DNA from: Protopterus annectens | Taxonomy: Eukaryota; Chordata; Ceratodontiformes; Protopteridae | Assembly: GCF_019279795.1 (NCBI RefSeq) | Contig: NC_056738.1 | Coordinates: forward strand, 408,956,688-409,020,687 | Direction: 5' to 3' | Length of the DNA stretch: 64,000 nucleotides | The notes under the pieces: generated by a model | The model's input: only the letters and a program-made list of their open reading frames with translations | Database searches by the model: none | What the model was told of the DNA's origin: nothing | Shown: piece after piece, positions 54,791 to 64,000 of the stretch | Layout: the number at the start of each line of letters is the position of its first letter | Numbering within the stretch: the first letter of the stretch is position 1 | Program-made: the position numbers and the translations under genes

Positions 54791-56344
54791 ATGATCTGAA
54801 TTGCCTAAACATAGTAAGGCCTTATTAAGTTTAATTATGTTGGCTGCCAAAAAAGCATTTAATAGAAAATGGAAATCAGTCTAAAACAACATTATTTGAA
54901 GAATGAAATATTATAAGAGATAAAAAACTGGAAGAGGGTCATTTGAAAAGGAAAGGAGCAAGTTACATAGCATTAAGTGGAAATTGTGGGAACAATACAT
55001 GCAGAATAATGTTCAGGAGGAGGAATGAGGTTGAAAGGAAGGGAATTCAGCCACTTGTGTATTTGATTGATGATAGTTATAAGGAAAGGAAAGATTTGTG
55101 ATGTATAGTGTATGTAAATTAAAAAAAATGTAATATGGTTTGTTTTTAATGTATGTTTGCCTAGTGCTGATTTAATAAGGTCTTTAAAAATATTGGGACT
55201 AGACAGTTGGAAGCAGAATGAGATGTGCAGAGTTACAACTAAGAACTGCCTTCAGCATCTTAAAGAAGCCTTACAGATATCTGACTGAAATGGACACTGA
55301 ATGTAGACTTCATAGGACCTGCAGGTGCAGAGTAGCTGCTTCGACATATTACCAAAATAAAGGAAATTGCTGCTGACAACACCTCCACTGTTACCCTTAA
55401 AGACTGGAAACTAGTGCCCAGGATTAAGAGTACAACATTTTATCAAATTTCAAAGTTTGAACAAAAACAGCATATTCTTTACAGGAGTAAATGTTCTTGC
55501 ATTAACATCATCTAGACACACAGCCTAGTTGTTCTTGTTCCCTTTGAGTTGTACTTGTATAAAGCATCTCCAGACCAGAAAACGCTTGCCTGTACAAATG
55601 TTTATGTGCTATTAAGAAGGAGCCATTGTATTTATATACTGCATAAGTAATATTACATTAGTTTTTATTACAAAAGAAGCAATTTATGAGAAGAGAAGAA
55701 CAGGTAGGCTGTCATTCAAGGTCCTCTCCATCCCACCTCTTTTCTCTTCCTTACTTGTGACATGCCCTCTTGAAACAAATGTGGATTTCCTGTCTATTAC
55801 TCATTCTGGTAGCTCATTGCATCACTCCACAGTCTTTTTCATTAATAAGTACTTATGCAGATCTCAAGATTTTGTCTTTGTGGTCTGCAACCTGTGCTCT
55901 TTGCCCTAACCCTTCACATTTCTCCAGCAAGGCATTTTGAACCAGAATTATGCCCCCTTGTTCCATCTGATCCTGGTGAGGACAGTCCCATCTCTAGCCT
56001 CATACCACACCCCTTCCACTCCATCCCATATACCCTTCTGGTGACTTTTTTTGACTTCTTTTAGCAGCTGTGTGTCCTCCAGAATATCACACTGAACTTA
56101 AGGAGGAGACTGACCATGGCCTATAAGAGCATGAGTTATATGGTTCTTCTAGTATGTGTCCCCCAGCATTTTATTTGCTGCTGCCTTGTCAAGCCTAGAT
56201 GCAGTGAATACACCTAGGTCACATCTGCCTCTATGTATATAAGTTTATGTGTATATTAATAACAACTGTAAGGAAGTACATATGTAAAAATATTTGTACC
56301 TTATTCACTTGTATATATTACTGTGTCTTAACAGTATAATGTAC
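54791..56344. other. L1 3' region and unassigned sequence
   Basis: The stretch 54791-55150 still shows L1-like purine bias (3' end of ORF2/UTR). From 55160 on I recognise nothing, and the frame 55855-56064 has no family resemblance. Confidence 0.4.
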
Positions 56345-56585
56345 TATGTAAAACAGATGTATAATTGTCTCCCTATCAAAATATCGGCAGTCTGAATGCC
56401 GAGTGCCATCACATCAAAAAAAAGATCAAAAATCCTGGAGAGGAGAGAATCTTGAACATCACTGTTCTCTTTTAAACTTTTGTTTTGCACAATGTGGCGG
56501 CAAGCCCTCCCCCCAACTTATATATGCCAACTCTGAGACCACCGTACCATGGAGAAAAGGGAATATTCCAAGAAGTAGTCTTCAT
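56345..56585 (-). mobile_element. Partial MITE copy (same family as 46194-46893)
   Basis: Read on the minus strand, 56580-56480 gives GGAATATTCCCTTTTCTCCA, then GTCTCAGAGTTGGCATATAT, then AAGTTGGGGGGAGGGCTTG. This matches 46440-46535 (GGAACAATCCAG..., TCTCAGAGTTGGTATATTTA, GTTGGGGGGAGTGCAGC). The outer edge near 56375-56405 (AAAATATCGGCAGTCTGAAT, GCCGAGTG) echoes the MITE's repeated -ATACCGA-/-ATGCCGAGTG- motifs. Confidence 0.7.
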
Positions 56586-56735
56586 AGGTTCATAGATTAG
56601 TATTAGGTAACTGCCCTTGCGAGCCATTTTAAGCCTAGCCAATTATCCCTTGTGAGACTCGAACCCAACTTCTCGGACTTTGTATATGTAAGTCCATATT
56701 TTCAGCCATTCAGTCTCCTTGTTAATTTTTAAATG
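56586..56735 (-). mobile_element. tRNA-derived SINE, family 2, minus-strand copy
   Basis: The minus strand reads GGAGACTGAATGGCTGAAAA, then GTTGGGTTCGAGTCTCAC (a near-perfect box B, GGTTCGAGTCT), then AAGGGATAATTGGCTAGGCT, then CAAGGGCAGTTACCTAATAC, then CTATGAACCTATGAAG. The block order matches 34835-34990. The best-preserved pol III promoter in the window, but the 5' part is not a foldable tRNA, so it is a SINE rather than a tRNA gene. Confidence 0.75.
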
Positions 56736-57374
56736 GTTGCCTGTGTAATTGTGTATAGCAGCTTGTTAAATGTAATTGGATTTATACTTCTCACAATTTC
56801 CAGGAGTGCTGTTTCATTGAAGTAATTCAACTAAATGGCACGAAGCACTGAAAGATGTGTTTTTCTGTGAGGGCAAACCCACTAACAACCCCACCCCCCA
56901 TGAAGCAGGAAACCTCTTGCACCTTTCCTTCTAATCTTTTTGAAGTTGGAAGCCATGTTTTTATGGAGTTTTACTCATGAGACCACTTCAAGCAAAACTA
57001 TATTCAGAGTTGCAGTCAGCAAGTTGTGCATTCTTGACTTGTAAATCAACAAATACATATTTTACCATTATAATAATTTATGATTTAAGTATTGGAAAAC
57101 TATGTATATAGCTGATAATTTGTACGCATTGCTAGAAACTGTATAGTTCTGGATGTCTTTCATACTTTATAAGCATGCTTAAACATAGATGTACAAGCAG
57201 TTCCATTATGTCACACACATAGAAAGAGTGCATTGATGTTGTAAGGTCAGCCAATGTAGCGTGTGTTGAAGCTTATACTTTGTGGATGAGCACAGTATGT
57301 TTTGCAGGCATGCACAAAAAAGATTAGTATCCTTTTAAGCTTATCCATTCATGACCCAATTTTCCCAAATATCA
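56736..57374. other. No gene recognised
   Basis: AT-rich sequence with no coding or repeat signature that I can name. Confidence 0.4.
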
Positions 57375-59730
57375 ATGCCTAAGGACTAGAATGGCTTTGG
57401 TATATGCCTTTGTGGAGAGCCACATAGGATATTTATTTACTCCCTGTATAGTCTGTGTCATCACTCCAGCTGTTGCTAAATGCCTGGTCAGGTCTGTGCT
57501 GAAGGGTGCATTGTACTCTATTATTGGTCTAATGAGGGCTGGGTACTGTGAGACTGTGATCTTCTTAGATCTGAATGCCATGCCCTTGTTTGTAAGTTGT
57601 GCTATGTAGAAGGATTCTCACCATCAAGGGCACATGATGATCAAAGTTCAGGTTACTGTCAGCCTGAGTTCCCAAGTCCCTCACCACTGTGATTACTCAT
57701 AGGGGAGTGCTATCAGTGTTGTAATTTGCAAGGGTGGTTGTTTTCCCAAAGGGTATAATTATGCATTTTTTTTGCATTGAGTTTTAGGCCATGGCTTTGG
57801 CACCAGGTGTTTTAGTGTTAGACCCTCCTATAGGATATCTATATCTTTGGGAGATTCAATGATTTCACCCAACTCGCAGTTGTGAGCAGTTTTGGTCAGC
57901 CAAAGGCCCTGTACATTTGCCTTGACTTCACAGAAGCAAATTCTGAACGGGAGAGGTCCCAATACCAATCCCTGTGAGACACTCAGAGGTGGATTCCACC
58001 ACCCTAAATTTATCTGTTCTAACTGTGAGACATTTGGCTGTCCATCAGATGACCTAAGGAATTATTGCCTAAATTTGTGAGTAGTTTGTCTATAATACCC
58101 GAGTGTAGTATTGTGTGAAATGCATTTGCCAGGTTGAGGTAGGCAGTATGCACCATTTTGCCACATCATGACTCTAGTGACCTTCTCAAAGAAATCCATC
58201 AAGTTTAGTAAGCATGACCTGCCCTTTATGAAACCATACTGGGGATGGGTCCAGTGTTTGAAGGTTTCCTGTGCCTTTGTTTATTAGATCCACGGTAATT
58301 CTTTCTATGGCCTTGCATATAAGACTAGTCAAACTTCTGGGTGTACAGGCCCCTGGGTCTGTACCATTTGTGGAGTGATGACTACTGTAGTCCTCCATTT
58401 CCTAGTGATGAAGTCTGTCTGCAGGCTGTGGTCGAATAGAGATTCTAGTGGGCCTGAGAAGTCGTATTTCAAGCTATTTCAGAGGCATCCAGAGATATTA
58501 TCAGGACCAACTGTAGCAGTGTTTTTAGCTTTCCAAGGTATAATGAGGACCTCTTATTTAGTGGTAGTTGAGGGAAGAATGGTAAAGGATATTTCCTGGG
58601 GGGGGTAACTGGGGGTGATGGGGGGTAAATTGGAGCTAAATTTATTGGCCATTAAGTCTGCTATATCCTCCGGTTTGGTAAAGGGAGTTCCATTTACTAG
58701 CAGTTCAGCACACTGTTGGGTGTTGTTAAGGTTTCATATATAATTGAAAAATACTTTATTTTTATCCTTAGTCTGTGAGGCTATTTTGCCTCAAAGCCAG
58801 CTTTGGTGAACATTTAGTCTCCTGAGTTGTTTGTTGAAACTGATGAGGGAATTATTTGCCTCTTGGGTGTAATCCTTCCTATTTTGAACTGGATTTTCTT
58901 TCTTTTTTGTTATACAATCTGTTTATACTGGGGTCCCCCAAGGGGGCTTATTTTTGGAGTTTGTTTTAAGTTGATTTTGGTTTGGTACTGCTGTTTCATT
59001 ACAGTTATTCACATGCTTGAACAATGTTTCCATAAACACTTTCACATAGGCTGCGGTGTTCTCTGAGTTGAGGGGGGTGAAATTTAGCTATGCCATTGCT
59101 TAATATGAGGTAGCTGGCCTTGGAAAAGATCTTAAAGGTTCTGGGGTTTGGGAGTTCGGGCATTATTTTTCAATGGTGACTGCTTTGTGATTTGATTTGA
59201 CCAGTGAGGACATTATACAGGGTTGGGGGTGCAACATTCTGTCATATTTGTGCATACCTGATCCAGGATATTTGTGCAGAGTAATTGTTCAGGGTATTTG
59301 CATTGACAAAATATAGGAGTCTTTGAGCCTGCATGTTAGTGGTTGTGGGTGTGATAGTTGAAATCAACCATAAATATGGCTTTGGTCTGAATGGTGACTG
59401 AGTACAGTGAGGTACACAGTATGGTTATCCTGAGTCATAAATGGGGCCCTATAGCTAGTAAGAACATAGCATATAATGTTGTTTGACTACTCTTGAGGTG
59501 TGCTTATGTTTTATGTAAATTGATACACCTCCACCTCTTATCCCTTCTTATGCGAGTAGTCTAAATATGTGGAAGGCATTACAGCCTTGCACTGCCAGGG
59601 TGCTTCACGGGCTTTAAACCATGTTTCCATAACTGCACAGATGTCAACACTCTCAAGGATGAACAGCACTTACAAGGAGCAGGCCTTCTTGTTGAGACTC
59701 CTAGCATTGAGCAGTAACACGTTTAGTTTA
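57375..59730 (-). pseudogene. CR1-clade LINE copy B, ORF2 remnant
   Basis: Read from about 59720 down: endonuclease pieces (an ALAVQGCNAFHIFRLL-like stretch about 59590; a FNYP-box relic about 59370), linker 'PPWG' (about 58935), 'DKNKVFFNYI' (about 58760), 'FTKPEDIADLMANKFSSNL' (about 58670). RT blocks are 'SLTSLICKAIERITVDLINK' (58340-58280), 'PVWFHKGQ' (about 58240), 'YLNLANAFHTILHSGIIDKL' (about 58130; D to N at the first catalytic position), 'LSVSQGLVLGPLPFRICFCE' (about 57980; S-Q-G-S-V-L-G-P box) and 'LIRPIIEYNAPFSTDLTRHL' (about 57530; the CR1 RP-x-[LI]-EY-x box). The order matches CR1. The catalytic F-A-D-D box is lost. Many stops and frameshifts. Confidence 0.85.
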
Positions 59731-59739
59731 TATTAAGTA

Positions 59740-60490
59740 GAATGTACTACATTGGAAGGTTTATCAGGTTGTCATTGCCTATAATAAGGCACTATAGGAG
59801 TGGGTAATGTTTTGGCCAATATCTGAAAGCCTAGTGAGGACAGGTGCAGACTACTACACAAAGCAGTGTGGCGATTATGGCCACCAAGCCGGTGAATATT
59901 GGATCTCCTTTAGATAGGCACCAGTAACTAAGCCAGTTGTAAATCACCTTCTGTTTATATTGTGGCATCATCCATGGAGAAAGTAAAATGTTGCTCAGTG
60001 ATAGGCTCATACCTGCCTGGGAGACATATTCTGAAAGCTGTATTGTGCCTTTCTTCATATAGTCTAAGGAGGTACGTCTCCGAACATTAATGCTTACATG
60101 GATTACAACAGAGTCGTATTGGTACTTGTGAGTCAGTGTCCTGAGTGCATGTGTTCTCTGGCAGATGCTTGCCCTAGAGAGGCAACTGACCTGACTGTCT
60201 CCTCACTCACCCTGGTAAGTGGAGCATCATTGTGTCTCATAATAGTCTTCAATGACCACTATATTGGGTTCTGTGGTACTTTGCATTCAGGGCTTAGAGG
60301 TTAAGACTTTGTGAGATGTGGTTGTATGTGTCCTGTAGAGTGTTTGTGAGGTTGCTGCGGACAGCAGCTGGGAGACCTTTGAGGTTTGGGTATATTGTAT
60401 TTAAGAGCCTCAACATATGTGAGTTTGTTTCTGATCTATAGTAGGTGAAGTGCATGTGTGTTACTGGCAGCCTGTGCAGCTGTAATATAG
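59740..60490 (-). pseudogene. CR1-clade LINE copy B, ORF1 remnant with SGNH esterase
   Basis: The minus strand gives 'LTYVEALKYNIPKPQRSPSC' (about 60430), matching 'TYSEALSKNLPKQQRPPKQ' in copy C and 'TYTEVLARNLTKDWRPPKR' in copy A. After a damaged GDS box come 'MRHNDAPLTRVSEETVRS' (about 60230) and the open frame 60058-59831 with 'MSLSLSNILLSPWMMPQYKQ' (aligned to TLTLSSILPSPRMMPQY in copy C), then 'WLSYWCLSKGDP'. All three copies therefore encode the same esterase-type ORF1. The copy ends at about 60490 and has no 5' monomer array. Confidence 0.82.
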
Positions 60491-60620
60491 TAAGAGCAAA
60501 ATCAAAAGGTTATCCCAATAAAGAAGTTATAGTATGTATTCCCAATAAAGACGTTATAGTATATATGTTGCCTGAGGGCATATTTGTCAATTACAATGTT
60601 TTGTCCTAAGGGATTTAGTT

Positions 60621-60696
<76 letters not shown>

Positions 60697-61136
60697 ATTT
60701 GGATAGTCATCATATCTTGTGCAGATATACAATACAGTGAATGTATACCACCATTTACCATTTACGAGGTACTGAGACTTTTTTGTTGTACCACTGACAG
60801 CCACTGTTCCTGTCAATGATTATGGTGTGAACTTTTGCAATGCAGTCATCCACAGGACTGTTCGGGGTTTTACAAACTTTTGATGACTAAATAACTGTAT
60901 GTGTACAAATCTTTTTAAGGTGATGCATTGAGCTGATGAATATTATGCCATGGTACTCATACAGGTATGCATATGTGTTATGCTGTATGACATGGAGTGC
61001 TGCAGTACATATGTGGGTATTACTATGCCATAGTACTCTTACAGGTATGTATATCTTGTTTGTGCATATAATATATTTATGTAGAGAGAGACGTGTGTGT
61101 ATGTAGGTGTGTGTGTGCCTTCCACATGAAGCCAGT
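60491..61136. other. No gene; short tandem repeats
   Basis: Contains a 27-bp tandem pair (CCCAATAAAGAAGTTATAGT and CCCAATAAAGACGTTATAGT, from 60514 and 60541), the TA microsatellite below, and a duplicated TACTCATACAGGTATGCATA-like block (60955 and 61035). No coding similarity. Confidence 0.55.
60619..60691. repeat. (TA)n microsatellite
   Basis: About 36 TA dinucleotides with one TG interruption. The minus-strand protein across it (IYIYIY...) is an artefact of the repeat. Confidence 0.97.
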
Positions 61137-61920
61137 ATAAATGTTCACTTGAAGCTCAACAGCAAGGGAAGGAACAGGAAACTCTGATGCAGTTAATGTT
61201 GAGGAGTGATAGGCTAGTGAGTTCCCATATCACAGAGCAACTGATGGCACAGGATGAAATTGAACAGAATGTTCCACAGGAAGATGCTACAGAACCTTCT
61301 ATAGAATGTCCACATGAATTGGAAAACAAGGGATGTGCCCTCAGTTTGGAAGAAAATGAGCTAAGAGAAGAGGTGCTTGATTTTAATAGGCTTAGACAGA
61401 TATATGAAGATCAATGAAAGACTGCAGAAGTTTAATAAAACCCAAAATGTAAGAAATCTGATAAAACAAATGAACATAGTAATTAGGACTGTTCATAGAG
61501 ATCCATGCGCTATAACAGAGGTAAACAGGATATACTACTGTGCAGCTAAATTAGTAGCTGATAAAGTTGTACTTCAAGATTACATGGTAGTGAGACAAAG
61601 GAAAAAGGAGAGAAATTGAATACCATCATGGAAATATTGAATAGAGAAAACTATAAAGCAGTTAAGACAAGAAGTGTCACTGTTAGAAGACTATAGAAGA
61701 GGGAACAGATCAACAAAAATTGTAAGAAAGATGGATGTGATGTAAGCAATGCACAGTATTAGAACAGACCAGGGTCTCTCATGCTGTATCTCAAATAAAC
61801 TAAAAATTTCAGCAGATGTGGAAAAACTTAGAAGATACGAAGATAAATATAAAGGAAAAGTACAAAATAAGTGATTTATTGATGACCCAAAAAAAATTTC
61901 ATCTGCTTTTACTGTACTTG
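61137..61920 (+). pseudogene. LINE ORF N-terminal fragment (R2/NeSL-like 'QLRxEVSLLExYRxGNRS' type)
   Basis: Plus-strand frames give 'LEENELREEVLDFNRLRQIY' (about 61345), then 'NKTQNVRNLIKQMNIVIRTV', 'ITEVNRIYYCAAKLVADKV' (61515-61570), then 'IKQLRQEVSLLEDYRRGNRS' (about 61655), 'TKIVRKMDVM', and 'DVEKLRRYEDKYKGKVQNK' followed after a stop by 'FIDDPKKFH' (61820-61900). I recall this order (W/I-x-x-QL-RxE-xxL-x-xYxRGxRS, then RRYxxxYKxKxQNxxFxxxxKxF) as the region preceding the RT in a group of site-specific-type LINEs found in amphibians and invertebrates. The RT itself is absent. Clade naming is uncertain. Confidence 0.5.
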
Positions 61921-61954
61921 TGTTTTTACCTACTTCTTTTTACTTTTGCATCAT

Positions 61955-62880
61955 CTTAAAATACTCAATTGTATTTATTACTGCTTGGTGTAACTCATTC
62001 TAAGCCTTTTGGTTTAAACACTTGGGCTTCGGACCAGTTAGTTGTTTTGCACTGAGAGGGTTTGTGGTCTGCACTGTTGTGGCAGAACAGGTAGCTTACA
62101 TCCTTCTAGGTTGAGAACTGCTGATTGAGGGCTCAGTGTCTGTTATTCTATAAGTGTATTAATTCTGGTTTAAGCACTTGGGCTTTCAAGCCAGTTATTT
62201 TACATTAAGAGGGTTCGTGGTCTGCACTCTTGTGGGAGGAGAGGCTGGACTCTGCCCTTCTGAGCTGGGAATTTCTGGTTAAAGGCTTATAGTGCATGCA
62301 TATCTGAACTGTTCCTTACTGAAGTTGGTGCGCCTTGTTTGCTGTGGCATAGACTGGATTCGGGCCTGCTGGATCTAGCTTTGTTTGTGTAACTTGAGCA
62401 CTAATCCAGACATTCTCTAAAGTATTCAATGGTATTTATTACTGCTTGGTTGTAACTTGATTAAAGTGTAGCTATCATTCAAGTCTTTTGGATTAAGCAC
62501 TTGGGCTTCAGAACAGTTGTTTTACATTAGGAAGGTTTGTGGCAAGCACTGTGGTGGCAGGACAGGTAGCTTTCATCCTTCTAAGTTGGGAACTGCTGAT
62601 TGAGAGCCCAGTGTCCAAGTGTATTAGTTCTGGTTTAGGCACTTGGGCTTCAGGCCAGTTATTTTACATTAAGAAGGTTCGTGGTCTGCACTCTTGTGGG
62701 AGAAGAGGCTGGACTCTGCCCTTCTGAGCTGGGAATTTTCTGGTTAAAGGTTTATAGTGCCTGAATATTTGAACTGTATCTTACTGAAATTGGTTCACCT
62801 TGTTTGCTCTAGCATAGACTAGATCCAGGCCTACTGAATCTAGCTTTGTTTATATGCTTGTTGTTTGTTTGCTTGTTATT
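61955..62880 (+). repeat. Tandem monomer array upstream of CR1 copy C (two ~461-bp higher-order units)
   Basis: Unit 1 starts at about 61958 (TTAAAATACTCAATTGTATT) and unit 2 at about 62419 (CTAAAGTATTCAATGGTATT). Each contains two related ~145-bp submonomers opening with GGTTTAAGCACTTGGGCTT or its variants (62010, 62160, 62485, 62630), then CATTAAGAGGGTTCGTGGTC, CACTCTTGTGGGAG, CTGGGAATTTCTGGTTAAAG. The same submonomer, reverse-complemented, forms 10121-11065 next to copy A. In both places the array lies immediately 5' of ORF1 and has the same relative orientation, so it is the LINE's 5' promoter region. Confidence 0.88.
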
Positions 62881-63161
62881 TCCCTGGAAGCTAATTCCAC
62901 CTAATACGCAACTTCTCAGCGCTTCTGTGGATCACTAGTGATATCTGCATTGCTTACTGTACTTATTTCCTTGTTTCACTTGAAAGAAAGTTACTGTTTG
63001 TCATTTTTGCATTTAGTTACTTGTAACTCATTGCACTCAAGTTACCTGGCACTTGCTCACTAAAGCAATTATATAAGTCAGCACTAAAAATTAAAAGCAC
63101 TACACCCTCACTCCCCACTGGCCCTTGTTTTCAATTAAGGATTTCCCAATATTATTCTAGC
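62881..63161 (+). other. Probable 5' untranslated leader of CR1 copy C
   Basis: Non-coding sequence between the monomer array and the ORF1 start codon at 63162. No motif recognised. Confidence 0.5.
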
Positions 63162-64000
63162 ATGTCCAAAGGTCAGTTGTCAATCTCCTCTCCGGTCCAG
63201 CTGGTGAATCTGGGAATCTTGAGGCAATGTTATAACTGCCTCATGTACACAGACAACCCTCTCCTCCTCCCACATAACACAAATACTTGCGAGATGCAGC
63301 TATTTAGCCAAACTGGAGGCTGAGCTCTCTCAACTCAGGACTGGCAAGACCAGACAGGAGGAGAAGGCAACTACACACACCACAAAACCAGCCTCACATA
63401 ATGCTACCACTCCACTGAATCAAACACATAAACACACAAAGACATACTCGGAGGCTCTGAGTAAAAATTTACCTAAACAGCAGAGGCCTCCAAAGCAGAC
63501 ACCCAAACAACTGCTACCTCAAGACACCAACGCATAAACCACAAAAGCAGTGTGCAAAGCAGTCACAGCCCTTAAGGCCAAATACAACACCAAACATACT
63601 TGTCATAGGTGACTCCATAGTCAGACACACTGACGTCCCACTCACCAGGCTGAACAAGGAGAGGGTCACAGTAAGCTGCCTATCGGGCGCTAGAATCCGC
63701 CACATAACACAAGCACTCGGGTCACTCCATGGCAAGTACAAATATGACACAGTCATTGTCCATGCTGGTGTGAACGACCTGAGACGTACCTCCCTGGACT
63801 ACATGAAAAAGACATAGAGGAGCTCTCTGATTATGTAGCCCAGGCAGGTATGACCCTAACCCTGAGCAGTATCCTTCCTTCACCAAGAATGATGCCACAA
63901 TATAGAGACAAGATGATCAGCTTTAACAATTGGCTTAATGTCTGGTGTCATTCAAAGGGGATCCAGTGTCTGTCTGCCTGGGATGACATGCTTGACAAGC
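63162..64000 (+). pseudogene. CR1-clade LINE copy C, ORF1 (metal-binding, coiled coil, SGNH esterase); cut by window end
   Basis: The ATG at 63162 opens 'MSKGQLSISSPVQLVNLG', then CYNC-LMYTDN (Cys pair, 63231) and, one frame over, CARC-SYLAKLEAELSQLRTG (second Cys pair followed by a coiled-coil start, 63280-63340). A hydrophilic stretch follows ('THKHTKTYSEALSKNLPK'). The esterase domain has the nucleophile block V-I-G-D-S-I-V-R (GDS at 63608-63616), 'TDVPLTRLNKERVTVSCLSG', and the block III 'VIVHAGVNDLRR' (G-x-N-D, 63755-63790), then 'MTLTLSSILPSPRMMPQY' and 'WDDMLDK' at the window edge. Both hallmark SGNH-hydrolase boxes are intact here, unlike in copies A and B. At least two frameshifts are visible (63240-63280 and about 63540), so it is not an intact gene, but it is the best-preserved of the three. 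ORF2 would lie beyond 64000. Confidence 0.88.

Noticed and set aside
56640-56680. Possible tRNA gene (good box B)
   Set aside because: No clover-leaf can be drawn around it and the block order matches two other SINE copies.
60502-60816. 104-codon minus-strand frame with an Ile-Tyr run
   Set aside because: It crosses the TA microsatellite. There is no conserved flanking sequence.
1-64000. Prokaryotic features (operons, CRISPR, ribosome-binding sites, IS elements)
   Set aside because: Spliced vertebrate exons, SINEs and vertebrate-type LINEs show a eukaryotic nuclear origin. No CRISPR-like spacer pattern was seen among the tandem repeats.
1-64000. Endogenous retrovirus or other LTR element
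   Set aside because: No LTR pair, protease, retroviral integrase or envelope motif was recognised. The only non-LINE RT belongs to the DIRS element.

Overview
This is non-coding-rich vertebrate nuclear DNA. It carries three exons with clear splice sites that I can assign to vertebrate genes. Almost everything else that can be recognised is transposable-element debris: non-LTR retrotransposons of at least four lineages, a DIRS-type tyrosine-recombinase retrotransposon, PIF/Harbinger DNA transposon pieces, two families of tRNA-derived SINE, a TA-flanked MITE and several tandem repeats. The mix and the long TE-filled introns suggest a vertebrate with a large genome, such as a lobe-finned or basal ray-finned fish or an amphibian. 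I cannot name the species. No bacterial or viral features were found. All family names come from motif recognition, not from a database search.

Layout. 0-7.7 kb: a LINE tail, a dead Harbinger transposase with its flanking repeat, and a ~255-bp satellite interrupted by other repeats. 7.7-11.1 kb (minus): a CR1-type LINE (copy A) with an SGNH-esterase ORF1 and a tandem-monomer array at its 5' end. 11.1-15.9 kb: another LINE 3' end, a Myb/SANT-like gene of Harbinger type and more Harbinger repeats. 16.1-19.4 kb: a large imperfect palindrome with a SANT-like remnant on each arm. 22.7-24.4 kb: a truncated LINE (L2/CR1-like). 26.9-30.3 kb: two SINEs of one family in opposite orientation, on either side of one exon of PRPF39 or a PRPF39-like paralogue, plus degenerate coiled-coil-like coding remnants.

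From 34.4 kb the start of a sterol C14-reductase gene (TM7SF2-type) runs on the plus strand. Exon 1 (34447-34504) and exon 2 (45872-46068) join in phase across an 11.4-kb intron. That intron holds tRNA-SINEs, an RTE-clade LINE (minus) and, inside the RTE, a nearly complete DIRS retrotransposon (37591-43173). The DIRS has inverted terminal repeats and an internal complementary region. Removing it reconnects the RTE reading frame exactly.

46-64 kb: microsatellites, a 700-bp MITE, a degenerate L1-clade element (ORF1 and ORF2), a second CR1 copy (B, minus), a fragment resembling the N-terminal part of another LINE group, and a third CR1 copy (C, plus). Copy C again has a tandem array upstream of ORF1 and is cut by the window edge.

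The host genes do not form an operon-like unit. The structure here is nested insertion: retrotransposons in introns, retrotransposons within retrotransposons, and SINEs that share the 3' tail of an RTE LINE found in the same window.
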